Source: Zingiber officinale
Taxonomy: Eukaryota; Streptophyta; Magnoliopsida; Zingiberales; Zingiberaceae
Direction of reading: 5' to 3'
Assembly (NCBI RefSeq): GCF_018446385.1
Contig: NC_055999.1
Location: 78,073,859-78,137,858, forward strand
DNA: 64,000 bases
The stretch's first letter is position 1; every line of letters starts with the position of its first letter. Shown here one piece after another: positions 1 to 10,829 of the stretch. A model generated the notes under the pieces. That model was not told the origin of the DNA, did not search any database, and saw nothing but the letters and a program-made list of their open reading frames with translations. Both the position numbers and the translations under genes were made by a program.

Positions 1-221
1 TGCTCATATCCTATGAATACAACCATGTGACAGAGGCCTCAAAAGTAACGTAGCTTGGTCGTGCTTCTCAGCAAGATCGTGTCGATGACTGCCCTATATA
101 AAGCCCTACTCCAACAAATTGTGATTAAGGTGTGAGTGGTAAAACATTCATAAATAATAAAAAGATATTTTAAAGATTAATTTATCCATTTTTAGGATTA
201 GTTTTGTAGTATTGAATAAGT
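1..221. other. No gene seen; flanking intergenic DNA
   Basis: No reading frame, repeat or RNA signature is recognised here. The sequence is moderately AT-rich and leads into the inverted-repeat element that starts near 222. Confidence 0.5.
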
Positions 222-589
222 AAATTGCTTCTCCCCCCTCCTAACATCGCCCCCTTCCCTTTTCAGGTTTTGTCCCCTATCTAAATGACTTTTATATCCC
301 TAACTCCTTTATTTGTATTTTTTATTTTTATTTAGTTTTATTTTTTATTAATTTTCATTATTATTTTTTCATCAATTTTTTTATTTTTTTATTTCATACT
401 TAGATTTCTTTAATTTTATTTAATTTTATTTTTTAATCAATTTTATATTATTTTTCCATCAATTTTTTTATTTTATACTTGTATTTTTTCAATTTTATTT
501 ATCTTTTATTTAGTTTTATTTTTTAATCAATTTTATTTATTATTTTTTATCAAATTGTTTTATTTTTTATTTTATATCATTTTTAATAT

Positions 590-983
590 ATGTCAGAATC
601 TCTCATTTCCTTTAAATTACTTTTCTAATTCGACATTTAAATTACCCCCATATAATCCTTGACACATGTTAGAACCTCTCATCTCTTTAAATTACCTACC
701 TCCAACCTTTGATACATGGCACATGTCAGAACCTCTCTCCTCTTAAATTACTTACCCTCCAATTCTTGACACATGTCAAAACATCCCCTCCCTTTAAACT
801 ACCCCTCTTCAACTCTTGACATATATCAAAATATCCGCTCCTTTTAAATTATCTATCCTCCAACCCTTGACACATGTCAAAACACTCCTCTTCCTTTAAA
901 TTATTCCACTTCCAACCCTTGACACATGTCAGAACCTCTCCTCCATTTAAATTACCTTCCTTCCAACCCTTGACACATGTTAG
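590..983. repeat. Minisatellite, 50-60 bp unit (left part)
   Basis: About seven degenerate units share a core like cttgacacatgtcagaacc followed by a CT-rich stretch and tttaaattac. Cores start near 661, 711, 769, 828, 869, 921 and 972. The array stops within a unit at 983, where a solo LTR begins, and resumes after 3543. Confidence 0.85.
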
Positions 984-3543
984 TGTTGGTTGCTATTCGG
1001 AATATCGTACCGGTTCTCCTGTACAAAAATTTTGTATAAGTCCTGAACCTTTCCTAGCTAACAACATATTGTGTTCTTTAGAAATTAAACTTGGAATCGC
1101 AAAGAGAACTTAACATTATTGATTCCGAATTTAACTTATCTGTTCTTAGAGATTTAGACTTAGATCGCAAATAATGCTTAACATTATTGATCCAAATCCA
1201 CCCATGTTACAAATTCGATTAAATATTTATTTCAGAGATCGGCTCCCAGGTCAAACATGGCGAGACACTAGGCATTCTTGGATATGAGATCATCCACCAC
1301 TGCCTCAACAAAGCCTTTCAAAGAAATTCAATATTTAATCTCCTTATAGTAATCCTAAATTTAACCATTAAGAACAATCGAATCATAAGATCGAAAAATA
1401 AAAGAAACACAAATTCGAATCACAAATCCGAAACCTAGAATCACTAGCCTCTTGTGTTTGGTATTTCAAGATCTAAACAAAAGGATGAACTAGTTATGAT
1501 GCGGAAACTAATAACTAGTTATACCTTTTGTAGCTTATATACCTCACGATCTTCTGTCGTATTCCTCTTCTTATCTCGGACGTCGTGTGAGCGACGATCT
1601 ACCGAGATGAGAATCCACCCAAGCTTCCTTCTTCTCCTTACAAGATCCGGCCACCAAGAATCTTCAAGAGATGAAGAACTTCGACCACCAACCAAGCTCC
1701 AAGGGATGTAAAGAAACAAAACCTCCTTTCTCTACTTCTTCTCCAAGTAAAATCCGGCCACCAAGAGTCTCCTAGAGAGTTGATGTCGCCGACCAAAGAA
1801 AAAGAAAAGGAGGAGAGGATGAGGGCCGACCACACCAAGGAAGAGAGGGGCAATAGAAGATATATTGTTCTATGGTGAGACACCTCTACCCTCTCTTTTA
1901 TATTCATTGATCTTGGCAAATAAGAAAAGTTTTAATTAAAACTTCCTTAATTTCCTTGCCATTGAAAAGAAAATTTTAATTAAAAATTCCTTTTATTTAT
2001 TAATGTGGCCAACCCCTATAACTCTTCCAAACAAGGAAAGTTTTAAACACAAAATTAAAACTTCCTAATTTGTTTTCAGAAATTTTAAAATAAAAATTTC
2101 TCTTTTAAAAATTCCCTTCATGGTTGGTCATAAAAGAAAACTTTTATAAATTAAAATCTCTCTATTAAAACATGTGGATGATTTACAAAAAGGAAAGTTT
2201 TCTCTAAAATTAAAATCTTCCTTTTAACTACAAATAAGGAAAGATATCAAATCTTTCTCTTAATCTTTTTTAGAAAGCTATAAAAGGAAAGATTTAATTT
2301 TAAAACTCTCTTTTAAAATCATGAGGATGGTTACAAAAAAAAGAAAGTTTTATTAAAAAAATAAAATCTTCCTTTTAACTACAAATAAAGAAAGATATCA
2401 AACCTTTCTCTTAATCTTTTGTAGAAAATTATAAAAGAAAATATTTGAATTTTAAACTCTCTTTTAAAACCATAGCTTCCACATAAGAAAGGATTTTAAA
2501 AAATAAAATCATTTTAATTTATTGTGGCCGACCACCTAAGCTTGGGTTCAAGCTAGGGTCGACCACCAACTCACCTTGGTTTGGCCGACCCTAGCTTAGG
2601 CTCCAAGTCAGGCTTGGCCGACCACCTTAAGGTGGGTAAGAAGGTGGGTATGGATGAGTATAAGACTTTATAAATAAGAGGCTACGACAGGGACCGTAAG
2701 GAGGAATTGATTTTGGTCTCCCGATGAACTTGAACTTCCCGTGTTCGCCCCGAACACCCAACTCGAGTTCATCAATAATAACTCATACCACTAAAGAGTT
2801 ATTATTGAACTACCGCACCAATCCCATATTACTATATGACTCTTTCTTATCATAAGTGTGTTAGTCTCCCTGTGTTTAAGATATAGAATGTTCACTAATT
2901 AAATGAGTTACTGACAACTCACTTAATTAATATCTTGCTCCAAGAGTAGTACCACTCAACCTTATTATCATGTCAGACTAAGTCCACCTACAGAGTTTAC
3001 ATGACAATCCTTATGAGCTCCTCTTGGGAACATCATCAACCTAGATTCCTAGGACACAGTTTCCTTTTATAATCAACAACACACACTATAAGTAATATTA
3101 TTTCCCAACTTATCGGCCCTATTGATTTATCGAACTAAATCAAACCCTTTGATAAATTAAAAAAAATAAATACTAAATATCTGTGCTTGTTATTATATCA
3201 GGATTAAGAGCACACACTTCCATAATAACAAAGGTTTTGTTCTTTTATGCAGTCAGTATAAAAAGAAACTACCTTAAATGATCCTGCTCAATACACTCAG
3301 AGTGTACTAGTGTAATTTTATAGTTAAGATAAACTAATATCAAACTACACTACGACTATTTCAATGGTTTGTTCCTTTCCATCTTAGTCGTGAGCAACTG
3401 TTTATAATTTATAAAGAACTAATAACATGATATTCTGTGTGTTACACCACACACCATGTTATCTACAATACAAATTAATTGAACAACTACACTTAGCACA
3501 TAAATATAGACATTTAACCATGCTTTTAGTATACACTCTAACA
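984..3543 (+). mobile_element. Solo LTR of a 2.4-2.6 kb LTR family (copy 1)
   Basis: The segment begins TGTTGG and ends CTAACA, as LTRs do. It lies inside one unit of the surrounding minisatellite: gttag before it (979-983) and gttaa after it (3544-3548) look like a 5-bp target duplication with one change. The same sequence recurs nearly full length at 40090-42524 and as a fragment at about 10830-11940. It has no internal region, PBS or coding sequence, so it is best read as a solo LTR left by LTR-LTR recombination. A TATA-like box is at 2669-2676. The lineage cannot be assigned from an LTR alone. Confidence 0.85.
2669..2676 (+). promoter_or_regulatory. TATA-like box of the solo LTR
   Basis: TATAAATA is followed by a block (aagaggctacgacagggacc-like) that is strongly conserved in all three copies of this LTR family (near 2677, 11046 and 41620). 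This fits the U3/R transcription start of the parent retrotransposon. Confidence 0.5.
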
Positions 3544-3548
3544 GTTAA

Positions 3549-3680
3549 AATCTCTCACTCTATTTAAATTATCCACTCTCTAATTCTTGACGCATGTCAA
3601 AACACTTATCCTTAAATTTATTCCCTTCAACTCTTAACACATGTCAGAACCTACTCTCTTCTTAAATTACCTACTCTAAA
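3549..3680. repeat. Minisatellite, right part
   Basis: This continues the array broken by the LTR, with cores near 3590 (gacgcatgtcaaaac) and 3638 (aacacatgtcagaacc) followed by the same CT-rich and tttaaat segments. Confidence 0.75.
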
Positions 3681-4045
3681 ATAATAAAAGATTACAAATA
3701 TATAATAAAAAATTATTCAAAAAGAATAAAACTGATAAAAAAAATTAATAGAAAATAAAAAAAACTAATTATAAAAACAAAACCAATAAAAAAACACAAA
3801 ACTTAAAAAAAACAAAAAACAAAAAAAACACACAAAACGTGGATGAGAGAATAAGTAGAAGGGTATAAAGGTAAAAAAATAAATGTGGGAACGAGAGGGG
3901 AAGTTGTTACGGGTGGGAAAAGCAGTTCTCATTAAATAAAGGTGTGCGCTGTTGAACCCTATTTCACAAGATAACTGAGCTTCGGTTGCATAAATCCAGT
4001 TTTGTTTATTTGGTGTGGACTACGATTGATACCGACAGCCATTTC

Positions 4046-5407
4046 ATGGCGGTCTCCCTCTCCTTCCGCCTCTTCGCGCTTGCCTACCTCCACGCTCAGC
4101 ACGCCAGCGGCTGCTACACCTCCATTTTCAGTTTCGGCGATTCCCTCGCCGACACCGGCAACCTCCTCCTCTCCACCGGAAGCAACGGCACCCGCGTTGG
4201 CCGCCTTCCCTACGGAGAAACCTTCTTCCACAGCCCCACCGGCCGCTTCTCCGACGGTCGACTCATGATCGACTTCATCGGTACAAACCATCCTCCAACT
4301 GATTAATTACCTCCCTTTCTAGCCGAATTAAATTCATATATATACTGCAGCGCAAGCGATGGGGCTGCCGTTCGTGAGGCCGTACCTAGCCGGTGGAGCA
4401 GGGGGCGGCGGCGTCAACTTCGCCGTCGCCGGCGCCACCGCGCTCGACGTCCACTACTTCGAGTCGATGGGGATGGAGATTAAGTGGACCAACTATTCCC
4501 TGAGCGCGCAGCTCGAGTGGTTCAGGCACCTCCTGCCTTCTCTTTGCTCCTCTGCCTCAGGTTGCGCCGCTTTCATGAGCGACGCCCTGTTCTTGGTGGG
4601 GGAGATCGGGGGGAATGACTACAATCACGCCTTCTCTGCCGGAAGAAGCCTCACTGAGATCACGGCCATGGTCCCCGATGTCGTGCGCGCCATCACCTCC
4701 GCCGTCGACGTGAGCTTAATGCTTCGCCGCCGTCAATTAAGAAATTATTCTAAAAGATTCCATTCAATTTTTATGGATAGGAATTGATCGGGATGGGCGT
4801 GAGGACGATGGTCGTGCCGGGGAACTTCCCAATCGGCTGCTCTGCCGCGTACCTGAGCCGGTTCCAGAACGAGAAGCGAGATAGTTACGATCCCCGAACG
4901 GGATGCATAAAGTGGTTGAACGCCTTCGCCGAGTACCACAACCGCCTGCTGGAGGAGGAGCTGAGGCGGCTCCGCTGCCGGCACCCGGATGTGATCATCA
5001 GTTACGCCGACTACTACCAGGCGGCCATGGAGATCTACGCTTCTCCTCAGGACCACGGTGAGATCGCAGAAACCGACCAAGTATTTCCAAGGACAAAATT
5101 CAACGGGTGATGCATGTATTAACCGAGCGCAGGATTCGGGGAGTCACCGCTTGCGGCGTGCTGCGGATCCGGCGGCGGCGACTACAACCTGAATTCGACA
5201 GCGGGGTGCGGGGAAGAAGGGAGCAGCGTTTGCAGCGATCCGTCGAGGCAGATATCGTGGGACGGGTTACACCTGACGGAGGCAGCGTACAGGGTCATCG
5301 CCGGCGGCCTGCTCGGCGGCCACATCATGCCTTCCATTGCACGAGCCTGTCCCGAATTAAACTGGACGGTTCTCGACAACGGCGCCGGATACATCTCTTC
5401 TTCCTGA
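4046..5407 (+). CDS. GDSL esterase/lipase (SGNH hydrolase), four exons
   Basis: Exons are 4046-4280, 4351-4709, 4781-5057 and 5133-5407. All introns (70-75 bp) are GT-AG, and the joined frame gives 381 residues, usual for plant GDSL proteins. The family hydrolyses esters of lipids, cutin precursors or acylated small molecules, normally after secretion; the substrate here is unknown. Visible signatures: block [13 protein letters not shown] with nucleophile Ser33, the Gly of [11 protein letters not shown] near 106, GGNDY with Asn167, and [10 protein letters not shown] with Asp334 and His337. All four catalytic blocks are therefore present. A short hydrophobic N-terminus suggests a signal peptide. 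I chose ATG 4046 over the in-frame ATG 3986 because the longer form would put polar residues before the signal sequence. The gene converges with the UBA2-like gene. A repeat element ends about 100 bp upstream and may form part of the promoter. Confidence 0.93.
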
Positions 5408-6304
5408 CCAAGACGATTCAACCACCTGCAGAATCGGAAGAACAGCAAAACTATGATTCTCCACGTTTCCGTGTTTGCTTGCTAAAGATTTCTATCCGAT
5501 TAAACAGTGATTTCGAAGCTTTGAATTCTTTCTAGACAACCTGTTTGCTTGCTTCGCCACTTATAATATTTTCAGATACATTGGCAGAAACCATATCAGA
5601 TTTCAACACAAATTTCCAAGTTTTATTATGTACGAGCTATGAATCACAGAGAATCATAGTTACAAAACATGAATCTTACTGTAGTTAGAAAATACACACG
5701 GAGAACAAACGAACAAAGAGCATAGGGATTACTTCAGAATTGAAGCAGTGTTGTTGATGCCACAGCAACAATCTCTCAACAGTTGAAAGTTCCTGAAGCA
5801 ATAAGAGATTAAAAAAACACACTAATTAATGTGAAAAATAATTTTAAAAGTTGATTATGGAATATAATGGAATGAGCAATAGGATAATTTACAACACCCA
5901 TGACCCCTAAAGGAAAATGGAAGATGAGTTTGATGAAAAAGATTTATTAATAATCAGCATTTCCAACCTTATTGTTTTTGGGTCATCATGTGGCACAACT
6001 TCGATATCGCCATTGAGTTGGCTCGATCTTGGTTGTCATTAACTGCATCATTAGGCAACAAGATTCTTCTTTTCTACCCAATGCACAGTAATGATCTAAA
6101 TTCCACCTTTCTTTTCTACCCAATGCACATCAAAGATCATTGCAAAAAAAAGGGATGATGAGCAGTTATATGTGCACTGCGCAGTATCAATAAGTAGAAA
6201 GATAACTAAGAAGAATCCCGTGCAAAAGTAGGAGAAATCCATGTCCTAAATTCTCCTCGGATATGTTAATTTGTCTTCATTCTCTATTTTTCATCATGTT
6301 TCTC
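5408..6304. other. Intergenic DNA between convergent genes (3' UTRs)
   Basis: No coding sequence is recognised. It should hold the 3' UTR of the GDSL gene and the distal 3' region of the minus-strand UBA2-like gene. A short motif, cttttctacccaatgcaca, occurs twice near 6069 and 6111. Confidence 0.5.
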
Positions 6305-6717
6305 GAGGCTATAATCAAATCTTCAACTTTGCTATAAACTATTTTTACTTCTTTTACCAGAATAAATACACATTATTTCTTCCAAAGGAATTGAATCAAG
6401 CAATCTTTTACTATAGTGTCAAGCAATTTTCTAGGCATAGAAGAGGGCAATGATATTGATACTAAGGATCAAAGGAATTGAATTCAGAATGATGGTGGTA
6501 AAGTAGATACATAGAAGTTCTTGAGGCTATATCAATCTTGAACTTTGCTAGAAACTATTTTTACTTCTTTTACCAGAATAAATGCACATTATTTCCTCCA
6601 AAGGAATTGAATCAAACAATCTTTTACTACAGTGTCAAGCAATCTTCTAGGCATAGAACAGGGCAATGATATAGATACTAAGAATCAAAGGAATTGAATT
6701 CAGAATAATGGTGTAGA
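6305..6717. repeat. Direct tandem duplication, 218-bp period
   Basis: Two adjacent copies, about 6305-6500 and 6523-6717, match closely (for example ttttacttcttttaccag and ggaattgaattcagaat in both). They lie just downstream of the UBA2-like stop codon on its strand, so they are in its 3' UTR or a 3' UTR intron. The copies are similar enough to suggest a fairly recent local duplication. Confidence 0.85.
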
Positions 6718-6738
6718 AGAAAGTGAAAACACTTTACC

Positions 6739-7737
6739 TTAGGTGTTTGATGGCATGTTCTGATCCGTCTCTCCACCAGGAACCCTCTGTCCAGGATTGG
6801 AATCAGCTGGAGGGTAATACATGACAGTGTAAGGAGCCCCTCTGAGATGTGAGATCAATGGATAACCTACGAGCCCATCTAAGCCAGGACCAATACCTTG
6901 TTCGTAAGCTACAACACCACCAAGCGGCTGTGGAAATGAAAAGCTCAGGTTGGGAAGGTGGGTCGGTCCGGCAGCAGCAGGTGATCCAATACGACCGGCA
7001 AGGCGGTGGTCCGGTTGAGGGACGCCACCCAAGGGAGCACCTGGTTTCCAGCCGCTACTATAGACTGAAGTGCACCGCAGAACATGGCCATCGATGTTCT
7101 TGATAGGTTCCAAGAGCGAGTTCCGCGCCCCATCCACGTTCTTGAAGATAAAGATGGCGAACCCCATGAACTTTCCCGTCTGCGGATCCATCCCTAAGGG
7201 GCCCTCTTCGATCTCACCGAAAGAGGAGAAATGGGCGAGGAGACGATCCCATCGCATGTCGGGGGGAACATTGCCCACAAACACCATGCGGGTCGAGCAA
7301 GAGGAGGTGAGGCCTCTGCCATCGAAGAAACGACGAGCGAAAGTCATCCGTCCATGGATCTTCTTGGAAGGCTCCTTGAGGGCGAGAACGGCGCCGTCGG
7401 CGTGTTGGAAGGTGACGAATCCGGTGCACATTGTATTACCAGTGTCGCCGTCGAAGTCGACATGTGCGTGCTCGACCTCGCCGTAGGGGGAGAACAGGTA
7501 GAAGAGGTCGTCGGTGGCGGTCTCCGTCGATAGGCTGGTAATGTAGATCGTCCGCATCGTCAGGTCGCGGTCGGCGATGGCGCGGACATTAGAGACGATG
7601 TCTTGGTCGCCGCGGCAGAAGGCGGTGGCGATGAGGCCACGGAGCTGGTTGATGGGGAAGGAGTCGATGATCAGGCGAACGTCGGCGGGGCTGAGATATA
7701 CCTCGGGGATGGAGGTGAAGTAATCCTCATCGGCCAT
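6739..7737 (-). CDS. Two-RRM RNA-binding protein, UBP1-associated UBA2 type
   Basis: This is a single 332-residue coding exon. RRM1 has RNP2 IYITSL (64-69) and RNP1 CTGFVTF (104-110). RRM2 has RNP2 VFVGNV (152-157) and RNP1 KFMGFAIF (189-196). The segment before RRM1 (about 20-62) and the ALKEPSKKIHGR motif resemble plant UBA2a/b/c proteins, nuclear hnRNP-like factors that bind U-rich RNA and act in RNA stability and stress signalling. The C-terminal third is Gly/Pro-rich. RRM1 is diverged from the usual UBA2 pattern, so it may be a divergent paralogue. An in-frame ATG at 7863 is rejected because it lies within the predicted 5' UTR, just below a TATA box. One base after the stop is a good donor (AAG|GTAAAG), suggesting a 3' UTR intron. 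Confidence 0.9.
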   Translation of the reverse strand: MADEDYFTSIPEVYLSPADVRLIIDSFPINQLRGLIATAFCRGDQDIVSNVRAIADRDLTMRTIYITSLSTETATDDLFYLFSPYGEVEHAHVDFDGDTGNTMCTGFVTFQHADGAVLALKEPSKKIHGRMTFARRFFDGRGLTSSCSTRMVFVGNVPPDMRWDRLLAHFSSFGEIEEGPLGMDPQTGKFMGFAIFIFKNVDGARNSLLEPIKNIDGHVLRCTSVYSSGWKPGAPLGGVPQPDHRLAGRIGSPAAAGPTHLPNLSFSFPQPLGGVVAYEQGIGPGLDGLVGYPLISHLRGAPYTVMYYPPADSNPGQRVPGGETDQNMPSNT

Positions 7738-7970
7738 GGCTCCCCCGAATGAATTTGGGGGAAACGCCGGAACCCTAATCCTAAACCCCCAAAAGAGAGC
7801 GACAGTCGAGTAATAGAGCGAGCGAGCGAGCGAGCGGGAGAGCGGTTCCTCCGGCGGTATCAAACCAAATAAAGGGCGGGAAATTTATAGACTACCGAAG
7901 ATTGTTGTGGGCCTCAGTTCTTGGATTGTTGGCCACTGGCCCAATTGGGCCATTAGGAAAATGAGCCCAC
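7738..7970 (-). promoter_or_regulatory. Promoter and 5' UTR of the UBA2-like gene
   Basis: On the minus strand a TATA box (tataaatt) lies at 7889-7882, placing transcription start near 7855. Upstream are TGGGCC-type site II elements at 7908-7913 and a 14-bp palindrome GGCCCAATTGGGCC at 7938-7951, typical TCP-factor targets in plant housekeeping promoters. The 5' UTR holds a five-fold GAGC microsatellite (7816-7837) and an aaccctaa telo-box-like motif near 7770. Confidence 0.65.
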
Positions 7971-8938
7971 GATACGGAGCCAATGATACTTGACGGCGTG
8001 TGCAAGATTTAGTATTATCTATTTCACATGCTGAAATTTTAAAATTCTAAAATACATACGGCGTGTATGATACTACTTCTCCATTCATTCAAAAATTTAC
8101 TCCGGTCAATTTACACTCAAATTTAAATTTGAAGACATCGATACATTCAAGAGGTATAAATATATTAACATTTTAGATTCATCTATCAACTTATCCAAAA
8201 TTGAAAAATAGACCTATACCGTATGAAAATTTAAAAACTTAATATTTTTTAGAATTAAGAGAATTCTAAGAATCCATTAGTGGTGTTAGTTAATAATATC
8301 ATTGTTCTATTACTTATAAAAAAAGTATGATAAATTTTATCAAATTTTTACAAGTTTAAAAATTTATTGTTCTTAATTTACATTATCAAATTTAGATTCG
8401 ATGACATAAATATATTAACAAAATTGGAAGGAGTACATTAATTTTAGTTTAAAATAATTTAAAATTCTTGAAAATAAAAACTGAATCTTAAACTCTCTAA
8501 ATCCTTTTAAATTAGAATCAATGTAGTAACCTTATGTATCTATGCCTTAAGGTCCGAATTCAATAAAATAAATTAAAAATAGTCAATTTTTTAATGGATA
8601 AAATAAAATTTGAACTAGAAAGAAGAGAAGTATATAATGAGAACATGGTACATGTTTTAGAAATTTTGAAACTTAAGTGGTTAAGTAAAATGTTAACAAA
8701 TAGGTCTCTCATTCATTCGCATATTTATTTTTTCAAATTTTATAATTTTCTGAACAAATTAATTTTAATTATTTTAAAAATGTATATATTTATTCATGCT
8801 ATAGGCTCAATTCTTGAGCTTACTATAATTTGAACAAACTGAAATCTGAATTTTGTAGGTTAAGGCAAAATGCCTCTTTTCCTACTTAAGAAAAGAAGTA
8901 ACTAGTATTTGTTTTAGCAAAATTAAAAAGGGTACCAA

Positions 8939-8970
<32 letters not shown>

Positions 8971-9148
8971 TGCTTTCTGTTTTTTTAAGAAAAATAAATG
9001 GACACCTTTGTTATAATTTTATTTCAAAAATATCTCTAATTTAGCACGGTTATAGAAACTACTAAATAGTTTGTCAACATATAAAAACTACTAACTAATT
9101 TCTACAGCATATAGAAACTAGCAAGCAACTACTGTATGTTCTAGAAAT
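7971..9148. other. AT-rich intergenic DNA, no gene recognised
   Basis: Only short, low-complexity frames are present. An (AT)13 microsatellite lies at 8945-8970. Nothing else is supported. Confidence 0.6.
8945..8970. repeat. (AT)n microsatellite
   Basis: Thirteen uninterrupted AT units. Confidence 0.95.
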
Positions 9149-10798
9149 TGTTAGAATCAAGGAGAGCTAGAGGGGGATGAATAATTTCTCTCGCTTCGAC
9201 AAAGATGAGTTGTAACGGAATACTTAAAGAGAACTCTCTAATACTAACACGAGGATTTACTTGATATCCACCTCTTTAAGGTGACTAATCCAAGAATCCA
9301 CACAGTGCACACGTCTACACTATGAAAACATTCCTTCTCGGAAACAATCTGGAGACGGAGAAGTCTCATACAAACTCACAACACAAAATATACCAAGAAG
9401 AGCAAGAATAAATACAATGAAATCTTACATGAAATTACAACAATGAAATCTTAGCTTGCTCTCTTCTTGTTGCTCGAATATGCCTCTTGGTAGATAGAAA
9501 TGCAACAACACTAAACTCTAAGAACTCCCAAGAACTGATGTTGAGTGTTGTACCAAGAGCATTGCTTTAATCTATTGTGAAAACCCTTTTCTAGGGTTAG
9601 CTTTATGCCTCTAATCGCTTAAACTTTTCCTTAAGATATTATCAAGTCAGCAACCTACTCAAAACGACTATATTTTTGAACTTAAGTGATTACTCCAATC
9701 GCTTAAGAGGGGCAAAATTGATTAACCTGATCGATTCCGCTCCCTTCTACTCGGTCACGAGAAACGTCGTAAACGATTAAACTTTCCTACTTATATCGCT
9801 TACCATAGCTGGAGCGATTAAGGTAATTATTTTAAAACCTTGTTGTTTCTTCACAACAAGGATCTTAAGCGACCACCCTGATCACTTAAGGCCTGCTGAA
9901 TCACTGACCCTAAGCAATTCAGCATCCTTCTGTTCATTTGCGATTTTGAGCCTTAAGCGATTAAGCTAGAGCTTAATTGCTTAAGCTCTACCAAATCAAT
10001 TGTCTCAATCGATTTGACAATCCTAGCTACTAAACCCGAGTCCTAGGGTTACGTCTCCCAATATCCGGTCAATCGTGACCTATTGGGATTCCTTCACCAA
10101 GTGTTCGGTCAAATATTGATCCACTTGAACTTTCCACCTCATGCCAAGTGTTCGATCAACCTTTAACCCTCTTGGACTTTCCAATCACCAGGTGTCCTGT
10201 CAACCGTTGGCCCACTTGGACTTCCACTGCTTGGCTTCACTTACCAAGGCTTCCCATCTGCCTAACTTCACTCAGCAAGCTTTCTAACTTCCTAGCTTCA
10301 CTCACCAAGACTTTCTCATTGTCTGATTTCACTCACCGGAACTTCCAAATTACTTAGCTTCACTCACCAGGACTTTCTCACTGCCTAGCTTCACTCACTA
10401 GGGCTTCCCAATTACCTGGCTTCACTCACCAGGACTTTCTCACTGTCTGGCTTCACTCACCGGGACTTCCCAATTGTCTGGCTTTACTCACCAGGACTTT
10501 CCACACCAAGTGTCCGGTCAACATTGACCGACTTGGTTTTTTCTTCTTCTACCAACCATCACGTTGGTCTTGCTCTTGTTTAACCTCCAGTTAGGACTTT
10601 TCCAGCTAAGTATCTGGTTAACCTTGACCTACTTGACTACTCTCTCACTTCAAACTAGTCAACTTTTGACTAGAGGAGACTTGCACCAACATTCTCCCTA
10701 ATGGACAATTGCACCTGCAATCTGCACATATTGTTAAAGATCAAAACTCAAACTTGAGTCAAATGGTCAACTTTGACTCAGGGACAATTACACTAATA
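9149..10798 (-). mobile_element. LTR of a SIRE-like copia element (reverse orientation)
   Basis: On the plus strand it runs from TGTTAG to ACTAATA, a decayed end. Read in reverse it matches the order of motifs in the plus-strand LTR at 58464-59913: the ggacaattgcacc start, the repeated agtgagtgaag units and the final ccccctctagct segment. Units of about 32 bp reading ttcactcaccaggact repeat across 10240-10500. Just outside, at 10799-10807, atctcttcc would be the polypurine tract on the minus strand. No flanking target duplication was found (gaaat versus atctc), so the element is probably truncated by the neighbouring fragment. Confidence 0.75.
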
Positions 10799-10829
10799 AT
10801 CTCTTCCTATTTGATATTAGGCTCATCTA

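Larger units (their letters stand above)
222..3938. repeat. Probable foldback (MITE-like) element with internal minisatellite, split by a solo LTR
   Basis: The left side (about 222-585) is a C-rich start followed by a T-rich tract. The right side (about 3686-3938) is an A-rich tract followed by a G-rich end. Read in reverse complement, the right end follows the same order of motifs as the left: a gcttctccc-like or gcttttccc-like start, a taaca motif, a C-rich block, tttatacccttc-like text, then T-rich tails. Between them lies a 50-60 bp minisatellite, interrupted by the LTR at 984-3543. Without that LTR the element would be about 1.15 kb. The exact ends and target duplication are not certain; a TAA on both sides is possible. 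The right end lies about 100 bp before the GDSL start codon, so it may contribute to that promoter. Confidence 0.5.

Noticed and set aside
3959-4291. Minus-strand 110-residue frame, Gly/Glu/Ala-rich
   Set aside because: Antisense to GDSL exon 1; its composition comes from GC-rich codons on the other strand.
6739-7863. Longer UBA2-like protein starting at 7863
   Set aside because: The extra residues lie just below a TATA box and include the GAGC microsatellite; they do not resemble the family N-terminus.
8594-8833. 79-residue plus-strand frame
   Set aside because: Composition follows the AT-rich background; no domain or splice context.
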